DNA of 64,000 nucleotides from Coenobita brevimanus (lineage: Eukaryota; Arthropoda; Malacostraca; Decapoda; Coenobitidae): the NCBI GenBank assembly GCA_032717465.1, contig CM064632.1, positions 25,781,915 to 25,845,914 of the forward strand, given 5' to 3'. Below the pieces are notes generated by a model. It ran no database searches. It was not told where the DNA came from and saw only the letters and a list, made by a program, of their open reading frames with translations. The position numbers and the translations under genes are program-made. This document shows, one piece after another, positions 1 to 12,394 of this stretch; positions within the stretch are counted from its first letter, which is position 1, and each line of letters starts with the position of its first letter.

Positions 1-85
1 CTTTTCCCAGCAAAAATTATATTATCTCACTTTCAGATGCTTGGTGTGAAAAAAAAAGCCTGGAGATATAGATAGATAGATAGAT

Positions 86-92
86 ATGATAG

Positions 93-130
<38 letters not shown>
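86..130. repeat. (GATA)n/(GA)n microsatellite
   Basis: A GATA run (from about 67) grades into pure GA. The same compound array lies at 28,480-28,553 in the clean copy and is longer there. Confidence 0.9.
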
Positions 131-135
<5 letters not shown>

Positions 136-554
136 GAGGAGAAATGTATATATGTATGTACGAATATATGTACAGTCTAAGACAAAAGTCGTGTCGCGAT
201 TTTTGGTGAAGACATCTGATAAAAAGGCTAACCTTTTTAGGGCATGCCAGATCTCGAATGCGGCACTGGGGTAGGACTCTCCAAGATTGTTTCGCGACTG
301 ACATTGTTAAATCATCGGACAAAGCAGCGACACGATTTTTGTCTTAGACTTTCACGGTATGTATATCTTAAGCTGAAAAAGCAGCGTTGAACAATAATAT
401 TGTCTTATTCCTAGCTTGTACAATGAACCCCGTCGCATAGGTCGGGTGAAATTTCGGTACATTATTCACGCTGCCACACAAGACGATTTCAGCTGAGTCT
501 GGTGACGAGTTTAGATGATTTTTACTACCTAAGAGACGATTTTATTCAGCTTCA

Positions 555-1400
555 GATCAAGGTTGCTGTTTGCTGATGATACAAGTATTGTTGAGTGAAG
601 ATGAATGGGAGTTGCAAGGTTTGGTGAATGAAATTGGGACAGTGTGTAGGAGGAGGAAGCTGAAAGTTAATGTAAACAAAAGTAAAGGTTATGGTGTTTG
701 AGAGGAATGAAGTCACAGAATGTACAGTGAGGTTGGATGGTGAGGATATGGGAGAATGTGAGTGTATTCAGATACTTGGGTAGTGTGATGAGTAAAGATG
801 GGACTTTGGGGGATGGAAGTGAGTGAAAGGGTACAGCAGGGGAAGGAAAGGTTGTTGGTACACTGAAAGCTAGTGATGAGAAATAGGGGAGGTGAGTATG
901 GGAAGTTAAGAAGCTCATTGCATTGATGGTATTGTGCCAGTCCCTACCCTGACGTATGGAAGCGAGGCATAAGGACTCCTTGCAAGAGGGGAACAAGTCA
1001 AGAGTGAGAGCAGTGGAAATTAGTTGACTTGAGAGGAGCATGTGGAAGGTGACATGGAAGGGACAGGTTAATCTGGATGAAGAAGTGAAGGAACAAGTTG
1101 TGAGGTGTGGATGTGGATGTGGTTGAGAAGATTAGGAGAAATGTTACACTGAGGTGGTTTGGACATGTGGAGAGAATGGAGAATTGAAAAGACTGACTAA
1201 GAGGGTGTATGTAGGTGAGGTGGAGGGAGGGAAAGGGAGGAGGTAGACCGAGGATGTAGTGGAGGGATGGGGAGTTGAGAGGTATATGAGGGGAGGGGGT
1301 GAGTTGGGGGGGAGGGTAGTCAAATGATGAGTGACAGAGCTGACTTGGAAGAAACGTTTTGTCTGCGTGCCACCCTTTGCGGGATTGTAGGGCGTCGGGC
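555..1400 (+). pseudogene. LINE reverse transcriptase C-terminal fragment, frame-broken copy
   Basis: This is the counterpart of the open fragment at 28,951-29,768. The DNA still reads the FADD-type RT region (ctgtttgctgatgatac near 568), the KSKV stretch and the WFGHVER C-terminal motif, but extra single bases break the frame about every 50-100 bases. The clean copy reads through without a stop, so these breaks probably reflect sequence errors rather than decay. It ends with the same GATA-like tail near 1,403-1,420. Confidence 0.85.
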
Positions 1401-1734
1401 TATAGATAAGTAGATAGATCTTTAATGCTGAAGGGGTTGATGAAGGGTACTTGCAACCCCCTCCGTCTCTGAAAATATTTCCCCCAAGCTTTGAGTGGAA
1501 AAATCGTCCACCTGAAGGTGGAAGGAATTAGTAAGTGGCATTTAAACAGACTAAAAGGGGTTAAAGGCAGGTCTCGAACAATCCTTTTCCTTGCTGGCGA
1601 TAGACCTAAGATTTATATTAATATTAACCCTAAGACGGTTTTCTTGCTGAGGAGAAAACCCCTGCTCTAAAAAAAAAAATTCCTCAACCACGGTACGCTA
1701 GCAATTCATCTTTGGTGGAATCTACTACTACCTA

Positions 1735-1762
1735 CTACTAATAATAATAATTTATAATAATG

Positions 1763-1799
<37 letters not shown>

Positions 1800-1815
1800 G
1801 AAGAAGAAGAAGAAT
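1735..1815. repeat. (TAA)n/(AAG)n trinucleotide array
   Basis: ACT, then TAA, then AAG repeats. The partner array is at 30,048-30,135. It lies a few hundred bases past the LINE tail. Confidence 0.9.
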
Positions 1816-2307
1816 GATAATAATAATAACAATAAAACCAAGATCTCTTCCGAAAGGGAGTTGAAACCATTCTTCTCTTTAGTCTGTAAATTTTTACACT
1901 TTGGCTCCTATAACACACTCAGCTGAATTAAATCGTCTGGCACTAACTGGAATTAAATCCTAGAGTCGTCTCCGGTATGTGAGGGTTAATGGAGGGTTGT
2001 TAGCAATCCATGTAGTAATGTAGTATAGAAAATCGCAAGGCTAAATTAAAGTCGTTTAGTAGCAAAAATAATAGAGTGCAAACACAGATAAGCAATAAAT
2101 GAATACATAAATAAATAAATAGGTAAGTCAGTAAGTAAATCAAGAGGAGAATAGATAAAGACATGAGTAAAGGGACACATAAATAAAGTAAAAAATAAAT
2201 AATTCCATTAATAATTCTTACTGAAATCATTGTCCCTATTCACAGCCGGCAAATTTTTCTCTTTCAGCTCGAGTGATTAATTTTACTCGTTATTTCTCTT
2301 GTTGCTT

Positions 2308-2395
2308 CCAGACGATTTTATTGAGCTTTGGAAATGTGTATCGTTCTGAAGGGGTTGATGAAGGCTTTACCAAAATCCCACCTATTGGTAAGTCA
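2308..2395 (+). repeat. Copy of the CCAGACGATTTTATT family
   Basis: It begins CCAGACGATTTTATTGAGC, followed by a diverged GAAGGGGTTGATGAAGGC block. The same order of blocks recurs at 21,977 and in diverged form at 42,091. The clean duplicate is at 30,615. Confidence 0.6.
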
Positions 2396-2428
2396 CTTAA
2401 AATTAAATTTAAAAAACGACAAAAATGT

Positions 2429-2530
<102 letters not shown>

Positions 2531-2589
2531 AAGACTCTCATGTTTTTACACTAATCTGGCCCTAGATTCCCCAATTTCCACACCCCCCA

Positions 2590-2756
2590 TTTTGCAGCTT
2601 ATTCATGTAACTAGCTCACGGGTAAAGACAGACTCAGCATCGTTTTCATTACACATCTTCGGTGACTAGCATCGGTATTTTACTGTTAATCTGTTATTAT
2701 AACTAAGCATTCATGATGGAGAGATGGAATATTTAGGGCAGGTTAGAGTAAAAGTA
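2590..2756 (+). repeat. 190-bp SINE-like family, copy 1
   Basis: It starts near tttTGCAGCttATTCATGTA, passes through CTTCgGTGACTAGCAtc and ends near gGCAGGTTAGAGTAAAAgta. Six other copies in this window share this order of blocks. I could not find a clear A/B box promoter or a coding frame. Confidence 0.7.
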
Positions 2757-3187
2757 GTATAGATAAATACTGTAGAGTAGTTAGAAAAAAAAAAAGTTTT
2801 TTTTTTAGGGGGGAGGGGAGGGGGGTCACATGATTTTAACTCAGATTTTTCTCTCCAAGACCAAGTAATTTTCTGTCGTGGATCGTACTAACATTATTTA
2901 CTCAAGAAAATTCACGAAAGAAAATCGCTTCGTGTGTCCGTTTTACTCTCCTCTGGTTTAGAAATTAACCTGTCTGTATTTAAATCCAAATTGATCTAAA
3001 ATTGTTTGGAGGATACCCTGAATGAGAAGGAATACGTCAGCGAGGTGAAGAGGCTTAGCTGTATAAAAATCGTCTGCCCTTAGCTAGAATAATAGTGTAT
3101 ATCTTGAAATAAAGACTCAAGAACTAGATACTGAAATCGCAATTGTATTCACTGTCTGCAACCTTCATCCTTTCTGCACAGGCATGT

Positions 3188-3192
3188 TGTTG

Positions 3193-3232
<40 letters not shown>
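3188..3232. repeat. (ATT)n microsatellite
   Basis: Pure ATT repeats directly 5' of the LINE fragment. The partner array is at 31,460-31,503. Confidence 0.95.
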
Positions 3233-3233
<1 letters not shown>

Positions 3234-3245
3234 GTGTTGTTTTTA

Positions 3246-3722
3246 TAAGTGAAGACGAAGTGGAGCTGCAAGGCTTGGTGGATGTGAGTTTGGGTGTGTG
3301 TGTAAGAAACGGAATCTCAAAGGTGAATGTAGGGAAGAGTAAAGTTATGGTCTTCGAGAGAAGTGAAGTCAGTAGATGTACTGTGAGATTGGATGAGGAG
3401 GAAATGGAAAATGTGAGTGCGTTTAAGTACTTGGATAGTGTGATGAGTAAGGTTGGAAGTTTAGAGGTTGAAGTGCTTGAAAGGGTACAATCAAGGAAGA
3501 AAGGTTGCTGGTTCCTTGAAAGCAGTTATAAGAAACAAGGAAGTGAGTATGGAAACGAAAAAGTTATTACTACATTACAGTATTGTGATGCTGCTCTAAC
3601 GTATGGAAGTCAAGCTTGGACCTTGTTGGAGGGACACAAGTCAAGAGTGAGAGCAGTGGAAACGAAGTATTTGAGAGGAGCATGTGGAGTCACATGGAGA
3701 GACAGACTGACAAATGAGGAAA
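3246..3722 (+). pseudogene. 5'-truncated LINE RT fragment cut by the assembly gap
   Basis: It encodes SEDEVELQGLVD and KVMVFERSEVS through CGVTWRDRLTNEE, and then the sequence becomes N. It matches 31,513-31,985. Two or three extra bases disturb the frame relative to that copy. The RT catalytic core lies 5' of the truncation point and is absent. Confidence 0.85.
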
Positions 3723-3822
3723 NNNNNNNNNNNNNNNNNNNNNNNNNNNNNNNNNNNNNNNNNNNNNNNNNNNNNNNNNNNNNNNNNNNNNNNNNNNNNN
3801 NNNNNNNNNNNNNNNNNNNNNN
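3723..3822. other. Assembly gap of 100 N
   Basis: Exactly 100 N, a conventional size for a gap of unknown length. The real distance is therefore undetermined. The right flank (purine-rich) does not continue the LINE. Confidence 1.
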
Positions 3823-4585
3823 AGTATGAGATGTGAAGGAAGAGAGCGGGAGTAGGATATTGAACTAGAGTTTTTTTAAACGAAAAACGTGGTTGAGAGG
3901 GATATGGAATGGGGAGGGGAACCCATGAGAGAGGGGAGACCTGTGAAAGAGAGGAGGGGAGGGGGACTTGAGAGGAAGGGAGGGGGTGTGGGTGGGTCTG
4001 CGGGAGGGGAAGGGGTTGAAGCGGCTGGTCTGGTAGGTGGATGTGATAGAAATAAAGTTTGAAATACGATGAAGGGTCGTATTCTGTCTGGCATAGGAGG
4101 CTTGGTAGCTCCTCTTTCCTTAGCGATTCATTTTTGCTCCTCACTCTGTTTTGTTTATTACACCTGAGCATTTTATTGTGTATTATTTTTTTCTGTTTAG
4201 TATCGATATAGTTTTTGCATCACGTAGGAAAACGAGGATATCAGATTGTTACACTTAGACAAAATCGCTTAGAAACAGATGTTAACAAATCACCAGAAGT
4301 GCAGAGGAAAACGGCCCCAGAGAAGAATATGGACAACAGAGGAGAAGAAGGGGCCATGCTTGCTGAGAACGAGAGAAAGGGAAACAGTAAAAAGAAAAAT
4401 GTTTTTTGTGGAATATGTTGGATGGAAATTGGAGATGTGGGTGAGGGGGAGAGAAGTTTGTGCGATAAGAGGAAGGGGGGAAGGAAGGGAGCCTTGTTTG
4501 TCGGGGGGGGGTAGGGGTGATTTGGAAGCGAATGGTGTGTGTGGGGGGGTAAGATCGATCATTATGAAATGGAAGGGGGAAGGAG

Positions 4586-4587
<2 letters not shown>
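3823..4587. other. Purine-rich intergenic DNA
   Basis: GA/GGGA-rich low-complexity DNA at 3,823-4,040, then mixed intergenic sequence. The open frames here are compositional. A copy of the fold-back repeat lies at 4,094-4,138. I see no gene. Confidence 0.7.
4094..4138 (-). repeat. Fold-back family arm (AGGAAGAGGTG...)
   Basis: On the minus strand it reads ATGAATCGCTAAGGAAAGAGG and then an AGCCTCCT block. It matches the arms at 33,635 and 33,867 with a few substitutions. Confidence 0.65.
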
Positions 4588-4634
<47 letters not shown>

Positions 4635-4650
4635 TGAGAGAGAGAGAGAG
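4588..4650. repeat. (GT)n followed by (GA)n
   Basis: A compound array of about 40 bp GT and then interrupted GA. Confidence 0.95.
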
Positions 4651-5318
4651 ACGAGAGGGGGAAGGGAAGGGGAGGCAAGAAGCTGAGTGGCCACAGACTG
4701 GTAGAGGTAGTGACCGTGGAATAAGCTCCCAAGTGCGACGGGAACTCTTGGCCTCAATTTCGCTGACGACTGTAGCAAATGTGGCGACCCTTGGAGAACA
4801 GGCACGAAATTACTCCTGACCTTCTGACGCCCCCTCATTGACCTTTATAGACTTTTTTTCCCTTCACTCATTTTATTATTTTCTTTAGCTCCGTATTTCC
4901 CGGGAGTTTTTTGCGACTTTCTTTTCCCCAGTTTTCCCCTGTTTGCTTCCTCCTCGTCTCACCGTTCCGCTGACTTCTTTGTTTTTGCTGCTTGTCTGTC
5001 TTGTTTATTCTCTCGATCCTTTTTTCTCTTCTGCTTTATAGAAAGAGATGTTCTTCTCTTTTCCTCTTCCTTCTTTTCTGGCTTTTCTTTAATTACTTAT
5101 TTCTTCCCCCTCCTCCTCGTCGTCGTCCTCCTCCTAATGACCCTTCCTTCCGACATACTCCTATTGACCTTAGCCGATTTCTTTCAGTTCCTCTTTCTTC
5201 TTCTTCTTTCTTTTACTTTTCTTTCTTTTTTTCTTCTTCTTCTGTAGTGTTTTTGTCAGTCTTTGCCTTATTTATTTTTCTTTTCTTCTGTTTTCTGAAT
5301 GGTATTTTCTTCCTATCC

Positions 5319-5362
<44 letters not shown>

Positions 5363-5619
5363 ATCAAACATCCAGCGCCCACAATTAATCCTGGCCATGT
5401 AACTGCCACTCCCGTCGCTGCTCTCTGTTTGGGTATAAATTTCTTACATCCGGAGCACCACAAGGGAAATAACCCGAGCCAGCCTTTCATGATGCCTCTC
5501 TGGGCTGCGGGTGGGAATACAAAACAATGCGGGGAAGGTGGTGATGCACGACTCGGCCCCGGGACAAAATTAAAGTTATATTGGCTGGCATATTGGCTGG
5601 ATCGTGTGCTGGGTAGTGA
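4651..5619. other. Intergenic DNA with pyrimidine-rich stretch
   Basis: 4,850-5,360 is T/C-rich and ends in a (CT)n run at 5,325-5,359. The remaining sequence is unremarkable and I recognise no gene. The long hydrophobic open frame here results from the T/C bias. Confidence 0.6.
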
Positions 5620-5930
5620 AGGACGCTGTTGCAGGAGAGTCTTGTTGTGTAGGTTACAGGATAGGTCGTGTGCAGGTATTAGCGATATTTGTTGCAAAAG
5701 GAGAGCTGTATTGTGTAGGATGCAGGCTACATGTTGTGTTGGATAGTGAAGGACGCTGTTGCAGAAGGAGAGTTTTGTTGTGTAGGTTGCAGTCTACGTG
5801 TATTCAAGATAAAGGACACTGTTTTAAAAGGAATGGTGTATTGAAGTGTTATGCCGAGTTGTATGCTATGTAAGGAAGGCTATTGGTGCAAATGGTGAGT
5901 TGTACTGAAGTGCATAGTTTACTTAATAGG
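5620..5930 (+). repeat. Diverged ~65-bp tandem repeat, about 5 units
   Basis: Units start GGACGCTGTTGCAG / TTTGTTGCAAAAG / GGACGCTGTTGCAGAAG / GGACACTGTTTTAAAAG / GGCTATTGGTGCAAATG, at spacings of about 63-67 bp. Each carries a gTTGTGTAGGtTGCAG-like block. Similar words recur more loosely to about 6,350, which suggests older units. Confidence 0.7.
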
Positions 5931-6809
5931 CAAGTGAAGTTGAAGGAAAGTTGCACGACGGTAAAAATGTAACAAGTATATATATAAGAACTGTAAGCAA
6001 GAGAGTGAAGAACTGAATGGAAATGTATATTGTCACCTTAGATTTCTCTTATGGCTGTTGGTGAAGTTATTAAATACTGTACAGCGAAGTGCAATGGAGT
6101 ACAAAGGAAAGTAAACCTCAGCAGAACTCTGCTGTCTTTCCGAGGTCATTTTTAGTTGGGTAGGCTGTAACTAACGTAAATAATCTTACAGTCAACAACA
6201 AGGATACAAAGCGGGGAAGGTGATGACAGACGACGCTGTTTGGGAAAAAAATATACTGGCAAAGATGCAGGGTATGTTCTGTGCATCGTAAGTTACATTG
6301 TTGCATAAGAACGGGTGTATGCAGGGTTGTGTGCAACATAGTAAAGAATAGATTGCAAGAGACAAAGAAAGAATAACAATGAAGAATTGTGTGAGATGAT
6401 GGAAGCTGAGGTTAACAGAAGAGAACAGAGGAAGAACAGTGAGGGGGAAAGATATGGAGTAGAGGGAGACAGAGGATGTTGCGGGACAAGAGAAGCGGAG
6501 AAAAAAAATATATTATGTAAGCCGTGGCGGCAAAGTGGAGGGAGAAGCGGAGGGGGATGGTGAGAAGTTAATGGAGGGAGAAAGGGGAAGAGAGGTAGAA
6601 AAGGATGTAGAGAGAGGGAGAGCGAGAGGAAAGGTCGGTGATGGAAAGGGGAAGGAAATGGAGGAGAGGAAAGGTAGGCGAGAGGGAGGGAACGAGATTA
6701 GAGTAAGGACGGAGGAGAGAGAAGAGGAGGAAAACAGGTCGGTGATAAGAGTGGCGGAGGGACAGTGAGGGAAAGTTAAGATCTAAGGAGACTTGAAGAG
6801 AGAGATTTC

Positions 6810-6840
<31 letters not shown>

Positions 6841-8525
6841 TCTGTCTCAGGTTATCTTCGTATCTTCTGATCGCGCATGCACGATTTATTTATTGCACGT
6901 CAAACCTGTTATAATTCAAAGCTTCATTTGAGTGACTGTAAAATGCTAAATAACGTGATTCAATCTGGAGGTATGGGGGCAGAATTAAGAGAGAGATTAT
7001 GATGTCCAGTTTCAATTTTTCGTGTATTATTTGTAGCTCGAAATCCAGAATTCCCGCCATCAAAAACTAGGCATTAAAGCAAGAACCTTTATGTGGTTTA
7101 TGTCAACCCGAGTATTAAAGATACCAGTAAGTAGGCTGAAGTAAATAATAATATTAATGACTGGCCATCCGCGGTTGCTCATCCTGACGTCACTACAAGC
7201 CTGTCCACCCATGCCTCAGTCCTTTCCAGCATATTGCCTTCCAGTCTGCCACCATTGCGCAACACCTCGTACACGGAGATCCAGATGAGTGGGATTGCAC
7301 GTGCATAATGTAGTTGCTCTGCACTTTACAGTGTTCTTTCGGCAGTTTTTGGGCGTTCTGTCGGCGATGCGTGTGGAAAAAAAAGTCGCTAAACATACCC
7401 ATAGGATTATCGAATCATATCCCTGGGAGTGTCTACGACGAACGAGATGGAAGATTCAGTCGAAATTACCGTGAACCTGAGGTGAGGTAAGTAGTCAGTC
7501 GCTCGGCCCTAAAGCTTAATATATCGCTTTTGTATCTCAAGTCTGTCCGTCGTCATCATCATCATCATTATTTTTTGTGTGTATGTACTGCAGAATCTGT
7601 AGTTTTTCACATATTTATTTATATATTTCCAACACATTGCATGATACGATAGAAATTGTGAAGTAGTTCTGGTTTTCTGGGATGCTGTCAACCACGCAGA
7701 CAGCATGGCATAATTTTTTGTGATATTATTTCGCTGTTTTACGATGCCATGAACGCTTTAAAAATTGTTGCATTGAGAAGTTTGGGTTATCGATTTTGGA
7801 GAAGTTTCTATTGGGGGAAAACGATGAAGCAGGTGGAGGTTGTTTGATGGGAAGATGGTAAGAAGGCAGGAGGAGGAGAAGGACGGAAGGAGACTGAGGG
7901 AGGTAGAAAGTGGGGGGGAGAGAAGGTGGGAGGGGGAAAAGTGGAGGGAGAGAGAGAGAGAGAGAGAGAGATTTGATGAGGAAAGGTACAAGATGGAAAA
8001 TATACACAAGGGAGTACAAAGGAAGGCAAACAGCAAAGAAAGCTGCTGTTCCTTTCATGGCTGTTTGTTATAGGGAAGGTTATTACTATCAAAAAGTATG
8101 ATATCAGCTGAAAAATGTAGAGGGGAGATACTGAGACTGTGGGAGGGAGAAAAGTGGATGAACAGAGTGAGAGGGAAAACTCAAAGATGGTTAGGGAGGA
8201 TTCGTGGAGAGGTGGACGAGGAGGTGGATGAGGAGAGAAGTCGAGAGAAGGGTGCGGGAGGGAGGAACGAGAAGTGGAGAGGAGGGTGAAGGAGAGAGGG
8301 AGGGACACATGGAGAGGGAAGTTGGAAGGGAAAACAGAGGAGGGAAGGTGGGGAAACTGAGGCTGGGGGAATGGATGACCGAGGAACAGTGAGTGGGTGG
8401 GGGGAGAGAGATGCAAGGTGGAGGGAGAGTAGAGAAAGGAGAAGTGGGGGAGAGGAGGAAAGGGGAGAAAGGGAGAGTGAGGGAGAGATGCTTACATATC
8501 ATTAGTAATGATGAATCTTACCCTT
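5931..8525. other. Intergenic DNA with purine-rich blocks
   Basis: 6,400-6,780 and 7,840-8,480 are GGA/GA-rich and read as polar open frames on one strand and proline/serine frames on the other. Short arrays are (GT)n at about 6,811-6,834 and (GA)n at about 7,949-7,970. The rest is AT-balanced sequence without a recognisable gene. Confidence 0.6.
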
Positions 8526-9745
8526 CCCTCACCACACCACACCACTGCACAATAATCCACACTGCACCACACCATGCCCAGTAAATCGCATCACACCATA
8601 CAACTCCACACCGCAACACCAAACAACACCTCACCGCAAACCATACCACCACCGCACTTGCAGCACCACACCACGTCATATCGCAACACCATACTTTATA
8701 CTACATCACTCTATTCCAGACAACACATTCCTTAAAAGCCATGGTACATCCGCATCACTCAAAGATCACATTACACAGCACCACGCCACACCACACACTA
8801 AACCACAGTATACCTCATCACACTACATCACACCAAACCATACCACACTGCGCACCCAACCACACACAACACGAAGCCACACCGCACCAGACCACACCTG
8901 AACACATCACAATACCACGTCACACGACACAGCACCACACGACGCCATACCCATACCACACTGTTTCTATACACCACATCACATCACACAACACACCTCC
9001 CACACCACACCCCATCGCACAGTACCACGCACCACATGATGCCACACAAGATACAGCACCACATCACACTGCATACCATACACCTCGCCACATCATATTA
9101 CACATCCACACTACACCTCATTACACCACACACATCATCATACCACACACCGTGCAACACCCCCACCACACCACCACCCAGAATACATCACACCACATCC
9201 TCCACCATCATCCAGTACACCATAAATACCACTCACCAGGCCTCACCACACATGACACCCACACCGCAGCACACCACAATCTGCCCATCTCTGTCTCTTT
9301 ATATATCTTTCTGTCTTGCCTCCCGGGTATCTGTCTATCTACATAGCCCAACCGCCTTACTCCCTATAAAGGGTGACCACAAACAAAAATTCCGCCTCCA
9401 TTTCGTCCCTTGTAATCACTGCCCATCGGTGCCCTGCCTTTCAACTCGGACACTCCTCTTCCATACATCTCAGCCCCATTCCCCTCATCTCATCCTCGGC
9501 CTCCCCCTTTCCCCTCATATCACACCACACCACTCCACAACAATCCACACTGCACCACATCAAACCACGCCATACCACACGCCTACCTCCACCACACTGC
9601 ACTGCACCACACCACACCACGTCACATCAGAGGATCTTACCACACCACACCACACCCTCGCCACTCATATCATATCACACCACACCATACACCACGCTGC
9701 ACACCACATCGCGTCACATCACACCACACCACACCACACCCTCGC
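8526..9745. repeat. Degenerate ACCAC/CACAC satellite-like block
   Basis: The plus strand is nearly all A and C with scattered T, built from irregular CACCACA and CACCACACCA words. A more normal stretch at about 9,290-9,520 interrupts it. Long His/Thr/Pro frames here are translated repeats. Confidence 0.85.
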
Positions 9746-10160
9746 TAGCAGTGTCTCAGGGGGTGGTTTAAGTGACAAAGTTTGGATGTTGATGGATGAT
9801 AAGGGTGATCCTGCTCCTGGGTGGATACTTAGAAACGATCTTACCACTGACAGGCTCCTATGACTTACTTCCTGCTGAATAAAATCAACATGGCATTAGC
9901 TAGAGTTAAATACTAGAACTGTTCCAACAATGAGAAGGTTAATCATACATGTATTGAAACTGCCTGGCTCCATTTATTTACGTTTGAGATTAATACGAGT
10001 GACATTCCTGCTTCCTACTCTTTTTTTTGTGTGTGTGTTAATACTCGTACATATACAGAGGCGAATGCGTAGTCATCGTCGTCATCATCATCGTCACCGT
10101 CTTCTTCACTGACATCGTCATCATCATCATCATCATCATTGCCATCATCATCATCATCCC
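9746..10160. other. Intergenic DNA ending in (CAT)n
   Basis: Unremarkable sequence, then an imperfect CAT/CGT trinucleotide array at about 10,070-10,158. I see no gene. Confidence 0.6.
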
Positions 10161-10540
10161 CCACGAGTTATAGAAACAACCTGCACAGTGTTCCCTGGAA
10201 TGCGGTGGTTCTCAGTGAAAGGTCGAACGCAGTTTTTATTATGTACCATTATTTTATATATTTCCTCTTCAGTTTTTGCCCGCGGCCACGCAGACAGAGT
10301 GGCTTGGGTTGACGTGGATGTGATGGGGCGGCAGCCTGGTTTTGTGGTTATTATGGGACGGGATGAATTAAAACGGGCGATAACCTGGCCTGACAGGCAG
10401 TAACCGGCAAGCCCACCAATCGTCGAGTGTTTTAGTTCCTGTGGCATGCGTTGACGTGGATATGAAAAGGGACACAGCCTGGTGTGACGGGAAGTAATCG
10501 GCACGTTAACCAAAAATCCAATATCGTTGTTACTGGCCAT
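10161..10540 (+). repeat. Diverged direct duplication of ~140 bp
   Basis: GTTGACGTGGATGTGATGG...CAGCCTGGTTTTG...AGTAACCGGCA near 10,309-10,408 recurs as GTTGACGTGGATATGAAAAG...CAGCCTGGTGTG...AGTAATCGGCA near 10,451-10,505. The spacing is about 142 and then about 96 bases, so one unit has an internal deletion. Its nature is unknown. Confidence 0.55.
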
Positions 10541-10615
10541 TGGGATCTAGGTATGGAGTCAACCCTTGTTGCTCACCTGACTGCATGAATGGGGGTGTGG
10601 GGAGGGGAACAGAGG

Positions 10616-10815
10616 GAAGGGGAGGGAAAATAGGGTCAGGTGGGGAGGAGGGAGGAGGGATAATAAAGTCAGGTGGGGAGGAGAGAGGAGGGATAATATG
10701 GTCAGGTGGGGAGGAGAGAGGAGGAAAAATAGGGTCAGGTGGGGAGGAGAGTTGAGGGAAAATAAGGTCAGCTGGGGAGGAGAGGGGAGGGATATTAGGG
10801 ACAAGTAGGGAAGCG
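10616..10815 (+). repeat. 33-bp purine-rich minisatellite, ~6 units
   Basis: The unit is roughly GGTCAGGTGGGGAGGAGAG plus AGGAGGGATAATA, and it drifts toward the 3' end. The plus strand is G-rich. Confidence 0.85.
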
Positions 10816-11276
10816 AGAATAGGGAGTGTGGAGGAGTGGGAAGGAGAGGAAAAAGGAGCATGGTAGGGGATGGGGAGGAGAGGCTGGGATTTGAGGGAGA
10901 CGGAGAGGAAATGAGAGGGAAGTGGGGTGAAGACGGAGAGGAAAGAAGGAAGTGAGGTTAATAGACATGCAGCAGTGAGGGTATGATGAGTGGGATTATA
11001 TTAGCAGATGGGGAGAGCCTGGGGATTGTGGGGAGGGAATGGGGAAGAGGGAAGTTGAAACATAATGGCAGATGGGGAGGAGGGCGGGGAAGGAGAACCT
11101 GTATGTGGGAAAGAACGGAGGAGAGGAAAGGAGAGTGATGGGAAGTGAACAGATGTATGTGAGAGATATGGAGTGAACCTGGATAAGAGAGGATACGCAG
11201 TGCATGCAGTAGTAATTGTAGTAGTAATAGGAGCGGCAGCAGCAGCAGTAAGTAGTAGTGGTAGTAGTAGTAGTAG

Positions 11277-11314
<38 letters not shown>

Positions 11315-11721
11315 TCACCCGAGGCATTTACATAGCTAGTAAAGACGCCTCACTTCGGAAATGTCAGATATGACCTTCCCTTTTCTCATCCACTTAAAGA
11401 AGTATATCGTTAATTAAATAAGGAAAGGAAAAAAAGAAAAAATCGTCTCGAGGGAGGAAAAACATACCAAAGACAGTAAGCTATAGTACCAGTGTATCTG
11501 ATATTTTTAAGAAGAGAGAAAGACATCAACATCATACAAAGAAGTCTACAAAAAAGTGAATACAGTCGTTTGGTGATAGCAGAAATATAGCTTAAAAAAC
11601 ATTATAATGAAAAAGAGGGTGTTTTCTGATAGTTTGTTTCTGCATAGACGAATAATTAATGCAGATAAATCTCTATCCATCTATCTACCTGTCTATGAAT
11701 GTCTCCGTCCATATGTTTCTG

Positions 11722-11770
<49 letters not shown>

Positions 11771-12390
11771 CACTCCCATCCGTTCTCTCGTGTTTTTTAA
11801 ATCCTGTCACAATATTCTTTTTATACACCTCACACATATGGAGAAATCCTCTTATTCTTCACCAGAGCCATGGAACCTTTTGTCGTCAGGTCGTTCCTCC
11901 ATATGGCCCTCCTTATTTACGCCTCTTCCTGTCCCGCCTCAGAGGGTTAAGGCATCGGAGGGAGGGAGGACGTACAGCCAAAGAAACAGCCATCTCCTCA
12001 GTCCCGTCTGATGAAAATTTACAGCTGGCGAAATACAGTGAAAACCCCTATCACTGCCAGTACGTGTTTCAGATGCTTCGCTTTTTCCGCTATCTATTCG
12101 TCAGGCTTTGGGGAGATACTAGTGTCACTGTGAATGTATAGGCAGTAAGGGAGTCAAAGAATGCTATATCTAACCCCTTCAAGTCAAAGATTTTCCCTCT
12201 AACCTTAAGAAAGCCGTCTGGAGGTAGCAAGAATAAAATTAAGAATGTATCATAGTGCTGAAAGGGTTAAAGACGACCTGAATCACCCATTCCTAAGCAT
12301 TTTTCTTTGTTTACAGTATATGGCATGTTCTGATTTTCTTGGATGTAAATTACGAAGTCTGAGTCGATGTAAGACAGGTGTAAATAATAT
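10816..12390. other. Intergenic DNA with microsatellites
   Basis: GA-rich to about 11,130. AGC/AGT trinucleotides at about 11,210-11,280 run into (AG)n at 11,280-11,311. (AC)n lies at about 11,726-11,768. No gene recognised. Confidence 0.6.
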
Positions 12391-12394
12391 AGTG

